Positions 8,570 through 16,792 of a stretch of 64,000 nt of DNA are shown here, in pieces. How positions within the stretch are numbered: the stretch's first letter is position 1; each line of letters begins with the position of its first letter. The notes beneath the pieces were generated by a model that was not told the origin of the DNA, ran no database searches, and saw only the letters and a program-made list of their open reading frames with translations. This stretch comes from Blastococcus litoris (lineage in GTDB: Bacteria > Actinomycetota > Actinomycetes > Mycobacteriales > Geodermatophilaceae): NCBI RefSeq assembly GCF_003075095.1, contig NZ_QCZF01000006.1:332920-396919 (forward strand), given 5' to 3'. The translations under genes and the position numbers were made by a program.

Positions 8570-9064
8570 GTGCCCGACGGCGACGCGGTGGAGCAGATGG
8601 TGGACCAGTGGCGACGGGAACGTCCCGACGTGGATCCGTCGTCCATGGCCGTCTTCGCCCGGTTGACCCGGGCGCACCTGGCCGCCACCCGGGCGATCGA
8701 GGCCACCCTCGGCGCCCACGGCCTCAACCGCGGGGAGTTCGACCTGCTCGCGTCCCTGCGCCGCTCGTCGGCCCCCTACCGCCTCTCCCCGGGCGACCTG
8801 GCGCGGGCGATGGTGCTCTCCCCCGCGGCGACGACCAACCGGCTGCAGCGCCTGGAGGAGCGGGGCCTCGTCGTGCGCCGGCCGGACCCTGCCGACGGGC
8901 GGTTCGGCGTCGTCGAGCTCACCGGGGCGGGGCGGGCCGTGGTGGACGCGGCGGTGACCGACCACGTGGCCACGCTCGACCGGCTCCTGGGCGGTCTCCG
9001 CGGCGCCGACCGCGAGGCGTTCACCGGGCTGCTGGCTGCCGTCGAGCGCAACGCCGGGGAGTGA
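8570..9064 (+). CDS. MarR-family transcriptional regulator
   Basis: 164 aa from the GTG at 8570 (VPDGDAVEQMV), chosen because the operator repeats lie immediately upstream and would be coding under any earlier start. Helix-turn-helix region LSPGDLARAMVLSPAATTNRLQRLEERGL followed by the wing VVRRPDPADGRFGVVELT. Divergent from the SnoaL-SRPBCC operon, whose repression it probably controls through the two palindromes. Confidence 0.9.
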   Translation: MPDGDAVEQMVDQWRRERPDVDPSSMAVFARLTRAHLAATRAIEATLGAHGLNRGEFDLLASLRRSSAPYRLSPGDLARAMVLSPAATTNRLQRLEERGLVVRRPDPADGRFGVVELTGAGRAVVDAAVTDHVATLDRLLGGLRGADREAFTGLLAAVERNAGE

Positions 9065-9125
9065 CGATCGCCGCATCCGGGCCCGTTCCGGAATCGCCGG
9101 CTCCGGAGCCCGGGTTGCCCCGGGC

Positions 9126-10208
9126 ATGGACCTCTTCACGCCCGTCCGCCTCGGCGACCTCGAGCTGGCCAACCGCGTCGTCATGGCGCCGCTCACCCGG
9201 CTGCGGTCGGGCCGGGCCGGCGTGCCGGGGGACCTCGTCGTCGAGCACTACGCGCAGCGGGCCGGCGTCGGCCTGATCATCACCGAGGGCGTGTTCCCGG
9301 ACGGCGAGTCGCGGTCCTACGCGGGGCAGCCCGGCATCGTCACCGACGAGCAGGTGGAGGGCTGGCGCCGGGTGGCCGACGCCGTGCACGCGCGCGGTGG
9401 CCGGATCGTCATGCAGGTGATGCACGGGGGCCGGGTGTCCCACCCCGAGCTGACCGGCACCCGCGTCGTGGGCCCGAGCGCGATCGCGATCCGGGGCGAG
9501 GTGCACGTGGGCGGCGGCCGCAAGGAGCCCTTCCCGGTGCCGCACGCCCTGACGACGGCGGAGGTCGAGCGGACCCGCGACGACATCGTGGCCGCCTCCG
9601 AGCGCGCCGTCGCCGCCGGCCTGGACGGCGTGGAGCTGCACAGCGCCAACGGCTACCTGCTGCACGAGTTCCTCTCGCCGGCGGCCAACCAGCGCACCGA
9701 CCGCTACGGCGGCTCCCCGGAGAACCGCGCCCGCCTCGGCGTCGAGGTCGCCACCGCCGTCGCGGCGGCGATCGGCGCCGGCCGGGTCGGCATCCGCATC
9801 TCCCCCGAGCACAACATCCAGGACGCCCTCGAGACCGACCCCGACGACCTGCGCGCCACCTACGGCGCCCTGCTCGACGGTCTGCGCCCCCTCGGCCTGG
9901 CCTACCTCAGCGTGCTGCACCGGGAGCCGGGCGGCGAGCTCGTCCAGGACCTGCGCCGGCGCTTCGGCGGCCCGCTGATCGCCAACAGCGGCTTCGGCAC
10001 GGTGACCACCCGCGACGAGGCCGTGCGGCTCATCGAGGACGCGCACGCCGAGGCGGTGGCCGTCGGTCGCCCGGTCCTGGCCAACCCCGACCTGGTCGAG
10101 CGCTGGGCCGGCGAGCACCCGGAGAACCAGCCCGACCCCGCGACCTTCTACGCCTCGGGGCCGATCGGTTACGTCGACTACCCGACGCTCGCGGGAAGCC
10201 GCAGTTGA
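9126..10208 (+). CDS. Old yellow enzyme-type alkene reductase (FMN-dependent)
   Basis: 360 aa, the usual length of NemA/OYE proteins. It begins LFTPVRLGDLELANRVVMAPLTRLRS, has the active-site strand GVELHSANGYLLHEFLSP carrying the substrate-binding His and Asn, and then NQRTDRYGGSPENRARL, the family signature. A C-terminal FMN phosphate-binding region follows (IANSGFGTVTTRDEA, AVAVGRPVLANPDLV). The family reduces activated C=C bonds of enones, maleimides or nitro compounds with NAD(P)H. The gene is monocistronic and follows the MarR gene by about 60 bp; co-regulation with it is possible but no operator is visible directly upstream. Confidence 0.93.
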   Translation: MDLFTPVRLGDLELANRVVMAPLTRLRSGRAGVPGDLVVEHYAQRAGVGLIITEGVFPDGESRSYAGQPGIVTDEQVEGWRRVADAVHARGGRIVMQVMHGGRVSHPELTGTRVVGPSAIAIRGEVHVGGGRKEPFPVPHALTTAEVERTRDDIVAASERAVAAGLDGVELHSANGYLLHEFLSPAANQRTDRYGGSPENRARLGVEVATAVAAAIGAGRVGIRISPEHNIQDALETDPDDLRATYGALLDGLRPLGLAYLSVLHREPGGELVQDLRRRFGGPLIANSGFGTVTTRDEAVRLIEDAHAEAVAVGRPVLANPDLVERWAGEHPENQPDPATFYASGPIGYVDYPTLAGSRS

Positions 10209-10356
10209 CCCGTACCTCCGGTAACACTTGCGGCCTCCTGCGTGTATGACCGCAGAATCGTCGGTGGGGGGACACGTGGGACGCGGCGCCGAGCCGTCCG
10301 GTCCACACGCCGGCGGGACGACGACGTGGACCGATCCGAGGGCGGGAGGTGTCCGG

Positions 10357-11253
10357 ATGACCGCGCAGCCCGAGGTGGCACAGCTGCCGGACCAGCTCCT
10401 CCGTGACTTCGTCGACGCCAGTGACGCCCTGCTCTGCATCGTCGACGGCGACGGCCGGATCCTCATGACCAACCCCGCGCTGCAGCGGTTCACCGGGCGC
10501 ACCGCCGAGGAGATGTCCGGGGTGCCGTTCTGGGACGTCTACGTCGTCCCCGAGCACGTGGCGCTCGCGCAGGACGCCGTGGCGCGGGCGATGGAGACCG
10601 GGGTCGCCTACCCGCAGGAGGGCGACTGGCTCACCGGGAGCGGCGAGCGGCGACGCGTCGCGATGCGCAACACCGTCCTGCGCGACGACCAGGGCCGCCC
10701 CTACGCGGTGGGCTGCGTGGGCCTCGACGTCACCGACGACCGGCGGCGCGAGGCGGCGCTGCACCTGCGCGCCCAGACCGACCTGCTGACCGGGATCGCC
10801 AACCGGGGCGCCCTGTTCGACGCGCTCCGGGCCCGGGTCGGTGACGGTCCGGGCTGCGCGCTGCTGTTCTGCGACCTCGACCAGTTCAAGGTCGTGAACG
10901 ACCGCCACGGCCACGCCGTCGGGGACACGCTGCTGGCGGAGGTGGCCGGGCGCCTGGCCGAGGTGGCCGGTCCCGGCGACCTCGTGGCGCGCTTCGGCGG
11001 CGACGAGTTCGTCATCCTGTGCAGCGGGCGTCCGGAGGAGGAGCTGACCGCGCTGGCCGCACGGGTGCACGACGCCGTCGGTGTGCCGTTCGCCGGGCCG
11101 CAGGGCCCGCTGTCGATCGGCGTGAGCGTCGGGATCGCCGTCGGCCGCCCGGGCGACGACGCGGACGAGCTGATCAGCCGCGCCGACCGTGCGATGTACG
11201 GGGCGAAGACCCACCCGCACCGGCACGGCGGACGGGACCGCCGCGCCGACTGA
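10357..11253 (+). CDS. PAS-GGDEF diguanylate cyclase
   Basis: 298 aa from the ATG at 10357, which has GGGAGG 9 bp upstream; an upstream in-frame ATG at 10228 lacks this. Residues about 15-130 form a PAS domain (DFVDASDALLCIVDGDGRILM, GVPFWDVYV, with a PAC-like end VGLDVTDDRRREAAL). Residues about 140-290 form the GGDEF domain with LTGIANRGALFDAL, FCDLDQFKVVNDRHGH and the intact active site RFGGDEFV. It should make cyclic di-GMP; no RxxD inhibitory site is obvious. Soluble, no membrane segments. A GAF-EAL phosphodiesterase about 3 kb away (14167-15375) could be its counterpart. Confidence 0.92.
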   Translation: MTAQPEVAQLPDQLLRDFVDASDALLCIVDGDGRILMTNPALQRFTGRTAEEMSGVPFWDVYVVPEHVALAQDAVARAMETGVAYPQEGDWLTGSGERRRVAMRNTVLRDDQGRPYAVGCVGLDVTDDRRREAALHLRAQTDLLTGIANRGALFDALRARVGDGPGCALLFCDLDQFKVVNDRHGHAVGDTLLAEVAGRLAEVAGPGDLVARFGGDEFVILCSGRPEEELTALAARVHDAVGVPFAGPQGPLSIGVSVGIAVGRPGDDADELISRADRAMYGAKTHPHRHGGRDRRAD

Positions 11254-11343
11254 GGCGCGCACCCGCGACTCGACCGCGCGCCGCCCACTCGAACACGCGG
11301 CACACCGCGTGCCCGGGTGCCGAACGGCGTGGTCGAGGCCGGG

Positions 11344-12006
11344 TCAGACCTCGCGGAGCGCCGGCGGCCCGGACGGTGCGTCGGCCTTGCTGAGGGCGCT
11401 GCGCAGCTCGGCGTGCACGACCAGCCGCTCCCGGTTGGAGAACTTCGGGTTGCACGTGGTCATCGTCAGGAAGGCGCCCCGTGGCTCGGCGTCCATCGGC
11501 CCGCCGGGCACGGGGGCCACGACCGAGACGTCGCTGGGGTGCACGACCTCCGCGCCGGTCACCCGGTAGGTGAACCAGCTGTCGGCCGTCTCCACGAGCA
11601 CCGCGTCCCCGGGCCGGAGCCGGTCGAGGTCGAGGAAGGGGCTGCCCAGCCCGACGCGGTGCCCGGCCATGGCGAAGTTCCCGGGCTCACCGGGCATGGC
11701 CGAGTGCACGTAGTGCCCCGGCCCGTCGGCCAGCTCCTCCGGGTCGGTGCCCTCGACGACCGCGCGCGGCTCCCAGCCGGGGCCGAACGAGGGGATGTGC
11801 AGGAAGGCGAACGCCTCGCCGAACTCCGGCTGCTCCAGCGGCGGCACCGGCGCCGTCCAGTCGTGGCGGAGGTCGTCGGCGATCCGCTCCTGCTCCCGGT
11901 CGGAGGCCCAGTCGGTCACCCACACCTGGTACGCCACGAACAGCAGGACGACGACGCCCGCGGCCAGGACGGCGTGCGACAGCACGCTGACCAGCTTGCG
12001 GACCAC
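11344..12006 (-). CDS. srtE: Class E sortase
   Basis: 220 aa from a GTG with GAGGAGG just upstream. One N-terminal membrane helix (LVSVLSHAVLAAGVVVLLFV, residues 4-23) and an extracellular sortase domain. Catalytic residues are visible: His in AMAGHRVGLG, Cys in TMTTCNPKFSN and Arg in NRERLVVHAEL. The PGNFAMAGHR stretch is typical of actinobacterial class E enzymes, which anchor LPXTG/LAXTG proteins to the cell wall. The upstream gene encodes an LPNTG protein transcribed in the same direction 66 bp away, so the pair is a dedicated enzyme and substrate unit. Confidence 0.92.
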   Translation of the reverse strand: MVRKLVSVLSHAVLAAGVVVLLFVAYQVWVTDWASDREQERIADDLRHDWTAPVPPLEQPEFGEAFAFLHIPSFGPGWEPRAVVEGTDPEELADGPGHYVHSAMPGEPGNFAMAGHRVGLGSPFLDLDRLRPGDAVLVETADSWFTYRVTGAEVVHPSDVSVVAPVPGGPMDAEPRGAFLTMTTCNPKFSNRERLVVHAELRSALSKADAPSGPPALREV

Positions 12007-12071
12007 GGCGTCCTCCTCGGTGGTGGTGCCGCGCCCCGCCCGCCGGGGGAGGCGGGCGGGGCGCGGACGGA

Positions 12072-13094
12072 TCAGGCGGTGCGGTTGCGGCGGCGGCTCA
12101 GCGCCACGCCGGTCCCACCGCCGACCAGCGCCAGACCGCCGACGGCCGCGAGGCCGATGACGCCGGCACCGGTGTTGGGCAGCCATTCGTCCTGCACCGT
12201 CTCCGCGGGCAGGGCCACGGTGACGACCCACGGCGCGGAGGTGCCGGTCAGACCGCCCGGGTCGGTCACCGTGAGCGTCACGCTGTAGGAGCCGGTCGAG
12301 GCGAAGGTGTGCGTCGGGTTCGCCTCGGTGGAGGTGGTGCCGTCACCGAAGTCCCACGCGTAGGTCAGCGTGTCGCCGTCCGGGTCGCTCGACTGGTCCA
12401 CGAAGGCGTAGGTCCGGTACTTGTTGTCGCCGGCGTCGTTGACGGTGAAGGCCGCCGTCGGCGCCTGGTTCGCGTAGTCGAACTCGAAGACGTTGCAGCC
12501 GAAGGTGATCGAGTCGATGGTCACGTCGGCGACCACGCCCGACCCGAGGCTGTAGCCGAACTGCTGGATGACGGCGTCCGGGTACTCGGCCGACCACTTC
12601 TGCAGCGGGGCCGACGCGGGGTAGCCGTTGCCGGCCGGGACGCCGGGGGCCGCGGTGTTCGACCACCAGTTGCCGCCGTACAGCCCGTCCTCGTTGACGA
12701 GGTACTGGGCCGGGCGCGGACCGGCGCCGTCGAGGTCGACCTTCAGGTTGTAGCCCGCCTTGGGGGAGCCGCTGTTCAGCGTCTGCGCCAGCCCGTAGTT
12801 CGAGGCCGCGGTCTGCGAGGAGAGCAGGACGTCGACGTCGTAGTAGGCGGCCGCCTTGGACTGCGAGTTGTTCGGCGGCGAGGGGGTGGTGACGACGTGC
12901 AGGCCGCCCTCGACGACCGTGTTCGAGCCGGCGGAGCGGGTCTGCGACTGGTCCCAGTCCTCGAAGGCGAACTGGTCGACCGTCGTCGTGCCGCAGGCTC
13001 CGGCCGACGCGACCCCCGGCACGGCGACCGAGAGGAGGACCGTGCCGCCGGTGGCCAGGGCGCCGGCGAGCAGGGCAGAGGTCGTGCGCTTCAT
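12072..13094 (-). CDS. Secreted PKD-domain cell-wall-anchored protein (LPNTG)
   Basis: 340 aa. Signal peptide MKRTTSALLAGALATGG up to about residue 31 (GVASAGA). A discoidin/lectin-like N-terminal region follows with many Ser, Asn and Tyr (residues 35-205). Residues about 210-295 form a PKD domain (DQSSDPDGDTLTYAWDFGDG). The C-terminal sorting signal is LPNTG, a hydrophobic stretch, and SRRRNRTA. It should be attached to peptidoglycan by the adjacent sortase. The role is probably adhesion or surface carbohydrate binding (inference). The 5' leader is long and structured (13095-13352). Confidence 0.88.
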   Translation of the reverse strand: MKRTTSALLAGALATGGTVLLSVAVPGVASAGACGTTTVDQFAFEDWDQSQTRSAGSNTVVEGGLHVVTTPSPPNNSQSKAAAYYDVDVLLSSQTAASNYGLAQTLNSGSPKAGYNLKVDLDGAGPRPAQYLVNEDGLYGGNWWSNTAAPGVPAGNGYPASAPLQKWSAEYPDAVIQQFGYSLGSGVVADVTIDSITFGCNVFEFDYANQAPTAAFTVNDAGDNKYRTYAFVDQSSDPDGDTLTYAWDFGDGTTSTEANPTHTFASTGSYSVTLTVTDPGGLTGTSAPWVVTVALPAETVQDEWLPNTGAGVIGLAAVGGLALVGGGTGVALSRRRNRTA

Positions 13095-13352
13095 GCGGTT
13101 CTCTCTTCGTCAGAGGGAATCGCTCCGGACCGGCGTCCTCGTCGACGTCGGTCCGGTAGTCACCAGGCCCCGCGGGGAGGAGGACTACGCAGGGGTCTCG
13201 CCCCTGTGAGCCCGCCGAGCGTTGACTCTGCGTGGTCGGGAACACAGGGCTTTCCCCTGAACGACTGACCTCCCGAAGGGTCAGAGAGCACTCCTCCATG
13301 ACGCTGCGTCACCGGAGCCCGCCGCCGTGTCGACATTGACGTTGTCTGAGTC
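13095..13352 (-). other. Long leader of the LPNTG gene with several hairpins
   Basis: 258 bp with no gene. Read toward the LPNTG gene it can form a CAGGGG/CCCCTG hairpin and, just before the start, an 8-bp stem CCGGACCG/CGGTCCGG (13125-13132 with 13149-13156). No known riboswitch consensus was recognised. Promoter and structured 5' UTR are the likely contents. Confidence 0.4.
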
Positions 13353-13368
13353 CTGAGTCCATACTCAG
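13353..13368. promoter_or_regulatory. HxlR operator candidate
   Basis: CTGAGTCCATACTCAG, a perfect 6-bp inverted repeat, ends 4 bp before the GTG of the HxlR gene. A further CTGAGT half-site lies at 13346-13351. Autoregulation is expected. Confidence 0.62.
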
Positions 13369-13372
13369 CACC

Positions 13373-13798
13373 GTGGACGATGGAGTGGCTCGCGTGCTCG
13401 AACTCGTGGGCGACCGCTGGGCCCTGCTGGTCGTCCGCGAGGTGTCCCTGGGGCTCCGCCGCTTCAACGAGCTCGAGGCCGCCACCGCGGCCCCTCGGAC
13501 GGTCCTGTCCGACCGCCTGCGGCGTCTCGTGGACGCGGGGGTGCTGCAGACCCGGCCCTACCAGGTGCCGGGCAGCCGGTCGCGCACGGAGTACGTGCTG
13601 ACCGACGCCGGTTACGACCTCGTGCCCGTGCTGTCGGCCATGTCGGACTGGGCGCAGCGCCACCTCGGCGGGGACGCCACCCCCGGCGTGGACTACCGGC
13701 ACGGTGGCTGCGGTGGCCGGGTCACCGCCCGCCTGCTCTGCGAGTGCGGCGAGCAGACCGCGCCGCGCGAACGGCTCATCGCCGCCGTCAACCGCTGA
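13373..13798 (+). CDS. HxlR-family winged-helix regulator
   Basis: 141 aa from a GTG. HxlR core VLELVGDRWALLVVREVSLGLRRFNEL, then TVLSDRLRRLVDAGVLQTRPY and EYVLTDAGYDLVPVL. The C-terminal tail carries three cysteines (GGCGG and LCECGEQ), which could sense oxidants or electrophiles as in redox-responsive HxlR proteins. The gene directly downstream, 20 bp away, encodes thioredoxin. The pair reads as an autoregulated redox unit (inference). Confidence 0.9.
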   Translation: MDDGVARVLELVGDRWALLVVREVSLGLRRFNELEAATAAPRTVLSDRLRRLVDAGVLQTRPYQVPGSRSRTEYVLTDAGYDLVPVLSAMSDWAQRHLGGDATPGVDYRHGGCGGRVTARLLCECGEQTAPRERLIAAVNR

Positions 13799-13818
13799 TC
13801 CCCCGACAGGAGAGACCC

Positions 13819-14163
13819 ATGGCCGGCACGCTGCCCACCACCTCGGACGCGACCTTCCGCGACGACGTCCTCACCAGCGACCTCCCGGTCCTGGTCGAGT
13901 TCACCGCGACCTGGTGCCCGCCCTGCCGCATGCTCGCCCCGGTGCTCGCGCGGATCGCCGCCGACCTGGCCGGCCGGCTGCGGATCGTCGCGATGGATGT
14001 CGACGAGAACCCGCTGACCACCCGTGCCTACGGAGTCATGGGCATGCCCACGATGGCCCTGTTCGTCGACGGCGAGGTGGTCACCACCCTGACCGGCGCC
14101 CGCCCGCAGGCCGTGATCCTGAAGACGGTCGAGCCGCACCTGGCGGCCGCGGCCGCCCGCTGA
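13819..14163 (+). CDS. Thioredoxin with CPPC active site
   Basis: 114 aa from an ATG preceded by AGGAGAG. Thioredoxin fold with VLVEFTATWCPPCRMLAPVL; the active-site dithiol is C33-P-P-C36 instead of the canonical CGPC. The cis-proline region is GVMGMPTMALFVDGEVV. The extra proline in the active site usually shifts redox potential and is seen in some thioredoxin-like proteins. Cytoplasmic, no signal peptide. It is co-transcribed with an HxlR regulator rich in C-terminal cysteines. Confidence 0.9.
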   Translation: MAGTLPTTSDATFRDDVLTSDLPVLVEFTATWCPPCRMLAPVLARIAADLAGRLRIVAMDVDENPLTTRAYGVMGMPTMALFVDGEVVTTLTGARPQAVILKTVEPHLAAAAAR

Positions 14164-14166
14164 ACG

Positions 14167-15375
14167 TCAGGCGGGGACGCGCGGGCGGGGGGTCGCCACG
14201 GGGACGCCGTCGGTGAGCGCCCCCACGGGGCCGGGGCGGCCGAAGTGCCACCCCTGGCCGTGGTCCACCCCGGAGACCAGCAGGGCGGCGGCCTCGTCGG
14301 CGGTCTCGACGCCCTCGGCCACCACCTCGATCTCGCAACCGTGCGCGAACTCCACCAGCGACCGCACGAGCTTGGCCAGCACCGGGTCGGCGTGCAGGCC
14401 GCTGACGATGCTGCGATCGATCTTGATGACGTCGGGGGCGGTGACGACGATGTGGTGCAGGGAGGAGAAGCCGGCGCCGACGTCGTCGATCGCCAGGCGC
14501 AGCCCGTCGGAGCGCAGCGGGCCGAGCACGGCCGCGAGGGCGTCGTAGTCCTCGACGCGGTCGTGCTCGGAGAGCTCGAGGAGCACCCGGTCCAGCGGCA
14601 GGCGGGCGAGCAGCCGGCGGCACTCCGCGGTGAGCAGGGTGGCGGGGGAGACGTTCATCGAGACGTAGCCGCTGACGGCGTCCAGGTGTGCGGCGGCCCG
14701 GTCGAGGGCGAGCAGCTCCAGGCGGTGGCCGAGCCCGACGCCGTGCGCCTGGCCGAAGACGACGTCCGGGGGCATCCCCCATTCCGCGGGGAAGCGGCTC
14801 AGCGCCTCGGCGCCGGTCCGCCGGCCGGTCGCGAGCTCGACGATCGGCTGGAGCACGACGGTCGGGCCGCCCGCGGCGAGGACGGGGTCGAGCCGGTCGA
14901 CGATCTCGGTGCGCTGCTCCTCGGCGCGGAGGCCGGGCTCGATGATGACGGCGGCCGCCGAGGCGAGCACCTCCATCAGCGCCTTGTCCCGCTCGGCGAG
15001 CTCCTTGTCCGTGGTGAGGCCGAACGCGCAGAAGGTGCCGTACAGCTCGCCGTCCGACAGCCGGACCGGGGCGGAGACGTAGCTGCGGATCCGCGGGATC
15101 TTCGCCGTCGGCAGCGCCATCGCCGCGGGGAAGTCGCGGACGTCGGGGATCACCGCGGGCAGCCGGCCGTCCAGGATGGCCTGGCAGAAGGTCGTCTCCT
15201 GGGGCTGCGTGATGCCGTCGCGGAAGATCAGCGGGATCCGGGAGTCGACGACCTCGAGGTGCTGGGTCGTGCCGTCGAGCCGGCTCAGGAACGCCACGCT
15301 CATCTGCAGCGACGTGCGCGCGGTCCGCAGCAGGTCCGCGACCTGCTGCTCCGCCTCCGAGCGCTTCCTCCCCAC
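14167..15375 (-). CDS. GAF-EAL cyclic di-GMP phosphodiesterase
   Basis: 402 aa from a GTG at 15375 (VGRKRSEAEQQV). Residues about 10-170 form a GAF domain (SLQMSVAFLSRLDG, VSAPVRLSDGELYGTFCAFG). Residues about 175-395 form an EAL domain with the catalytic set present: EALSRF, MNVSPATLL, LLELSEHD, LAIDDVGAGFSSLHHI, IKIDRSIV and VVAEGVETADEA. It should hydrolyse cyclic di-GMP in the cytoplasm. Convergent with thioredoxin and divergent from the dihydrofolate-reductase-like gene. It is the natural antagonist of the PAS-GGDEF protein at 10357. Confidence 0.92.
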   Translation of the reverse strand: MGRKRSEAEQQVADLLRTARTSLQMSVAFLSRLDGTTQHLEVVDSRIPLIFRDGITQPQETTFCQAILDGRLPAVIPDVRDFPAAMALPTAKIPRIRSYVSAPVRLSDGELYGTFCAFGLTTDKELAERDKALMEVLASAAAVIIEPGLRAEEQRTEIVDRLDPVLAAGGPTVVLQPIVELATGRRTGAEALSRFPAEWGMPPDVVFGQAHGVGLGHRLELLALDRAAAHLDAVSGYVSMNVSPATLLTAECRRLLARLPLDRVLLELSEHDRVEDYDALAAVLGPLRSDGLRLAIDDVGAGFSSLHHIVVTAPDVIKIDRSIVSGLHADPVLAKLVRSLVEFAHGCEIEVVAEGVETADEAAALLVSGVDHGQGWHFGRPGPVGALTDGVPVATPRPRVPA

Positions 15376-15501
15376 GTCGTCCCCATCGACAGGCCGCGGG
15401 ACTTCCTGGAGGAAATTCCTCCGCACGTGTCGATCAGACCGGTGCCCGTTCGACGTCCTACCGAGGGGCCGGACCGCGGCCCGCATACCGGAGGAGTCGC
15501 C

Positions 15502-16122
15502 ATGCGTCCGCTCGTCGTCACCACGTTCGTCACCCTCGACGGGGTCATGCAGGCCCCCGGAGGAGCCGGGGAGGACCCCTCGGGAGGGTTCTCGCACGAG
15601 GGCTGGCTCCCGCCGTTCTTCGACGAGGCGCTGGGGGAGCAGATGAACGACTGGTTCACCGGCGCCCAGGACTTCCTGCTCGGGCGCACGACCTACGAGA
15701 TCTTCTACGCCTCGTGGCCGCAGATGATCGACGACTCTCCCGTGTCCCAGGGCCTCAACTTCAGGAAGAAGCACGTCGCCTCGCGGACGCTGACCTCGGT
15801 GGAGTGGGAGACGGCGGAGCTGCTGCAGGGCGACGTCGCCGACGCCGTCCGGGCGCTCAAGGCCGAGGACGGCGGGGAGCTGCAGGTGCACGGATCGGCC
15901 GGGCTGATCCAGACGCTGCTGCGCGAGGACCTCGTCGACGAGCTGCGGCTGGTCGTCTTCCCGGTGACGCTGGGGGAGGGCAAGCGGCTCTTCGGCGAGG
16001 GAACGATCCCGCGGTCGTGGCGGCTGACCGCCCACGAGGTGTCCGGCAGCGGCGTGATCATGGCGACCTACCAGCGGGTGGGCGAGGTCGAGCTCGGCTA
16101 CGTCGGCCCTGAGCGGGCCTGA
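15502..16122 (+). CDS. Dihydrofolate reductase-fold (RibD C-terminal-like) protein
   Basis: 206 aa from the ATG at 15502 with GGAGGAG upstream. RibD_C pattern: RPLVVTTFVTLDGVMQAPGG, DFLLGRTTYEIFYASWPQ, a central LQVHGSAGLIQTLLREDLVDELRL, and FPVTLGEGKRLFGEGT. These NADPH-binding proteins are common in actinobacteria and mostly uncharacterised; true folate or riboflavin roles are unlikely. Divergent from the EAL gene. Confidence 0.88.
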   Translation: MRPLVVTTFVTLDGVMQAPGGAGEDPSGGFSHEGWLPPFFDEALGEQMNDWFTGAQDFLLGRTTYEIFYASWPQMIDDSPVSQGLNFRKKHVASRTLTSVEWETAELLQGDVADAVRALKAEDGGELQVHGSAGLIQTLLREDLVDELRLVVFPVTLGEGKRLFGEGTIPRSWRLTAHEVSGSGVIMATYQRVGEVELGYVGPERA

Positions 16123-16147
16123 GCGGCCTTCGTGGCAACGAAGCCCC

Positions 16148-16792
16148 TCAGTCGTCGACGACCTGGCCGTCGCTGAGGCGGACGACGCGGTCGGCGGCCG
16201 CGACCACCACCGGGTCGTGGCTGGCCACCAGCACCCCGGTGCCGGCCGCGGCGTAGACCTCGCGCAGCGTCGTCAGCACGTGGGTGGAGAGCTCCTCGTC
16301 CAGCCGGCCGGTCGGCTCGTCCGCGATGAGGAACGACGGCCGGACGACGAGGGCGCGGGCGATCGCGGTCCGCTGCTGCTCCCCCAGCGACACCTCGTCG
16401 GGCATGCGGTCGGCCAGGTGCGCCAGCCGCAGCGTCCCGAGTGTGGCCACCGCGGTCTCGCGCGGGTCGGGCGCCCCGGCCAGGCGCGCGGGGAGCGCCA
16501 CGTTGTCGGCCAGCGACAGCTCGTCGAGCAGGCCGAACCGCTGGGGGACGACGGCGACGGTCGACCAGTCGGCGGCCGCGGGCGTGGGGGCGCCGGGCAC
16601 CTGCACCGACCCGGCGTCGGGCGTCTCCCAGCCCAGCAGGCAGTTGAGCAGCGTGGTCTTCCCGGAGCCCGAGCGGCCCAGCAGCGCCACCACCTCGCCC
16701 GGCCGGACGGCGATGGAGACCCCGCGCAGCGCGTGCACCTGCTCCCGCCCGCGGCGGTAGGTCTTCGACACGTCGGTGGCGGTCAGCGTCAT
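16148..16792 (-). CDS. ABC transporter ATPase (LolD/MacB-like)
   Basis: 214 aa. Walker A GRSGSGKTT, Q-loop VPQRFGLLDEL, a signature reading SLGEQQRTAIARAL (the usual SGGQQ is altered to SLGEQ), Walker B FLIADEPTGRLD and ASHDP switch. This is the last gene of a four-gene operon in the order FtsX-like, FtsX-like, ATPase, ATPase, with ATGA overlap to the preceding ATPase. The family powers mechanotransmission-type FtsX/MacB permeases. Confidence 0.9.
   Translation of the reverse strand: MTLTATDVSKTYRRGREQVHALRGVSIAVRPGEVVALLGRSGSGKTTLLNCLLGWETPDAGSVQVPGAPTPAAADWSTVAVVPQRFGLLDELSLADNVALPARLAGAPDPRETAVATLGTLRLAHLADRMPDEVSLGEQQRTAIARALVVRPSFLIADEPTGRLDEELSTHVLTTLREVYAAAGTGVLVASHDPVVVAAADRVVRLSDGQVVDD

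Noticed and set aside
13095..13352. Cyclic di-GMP or cyclic di-AMP riboswitch ahead of the LPNTG gene
   Set aside because: Short look-alikes such as CACGCA occur, but the conserved core segments and their order are missing.
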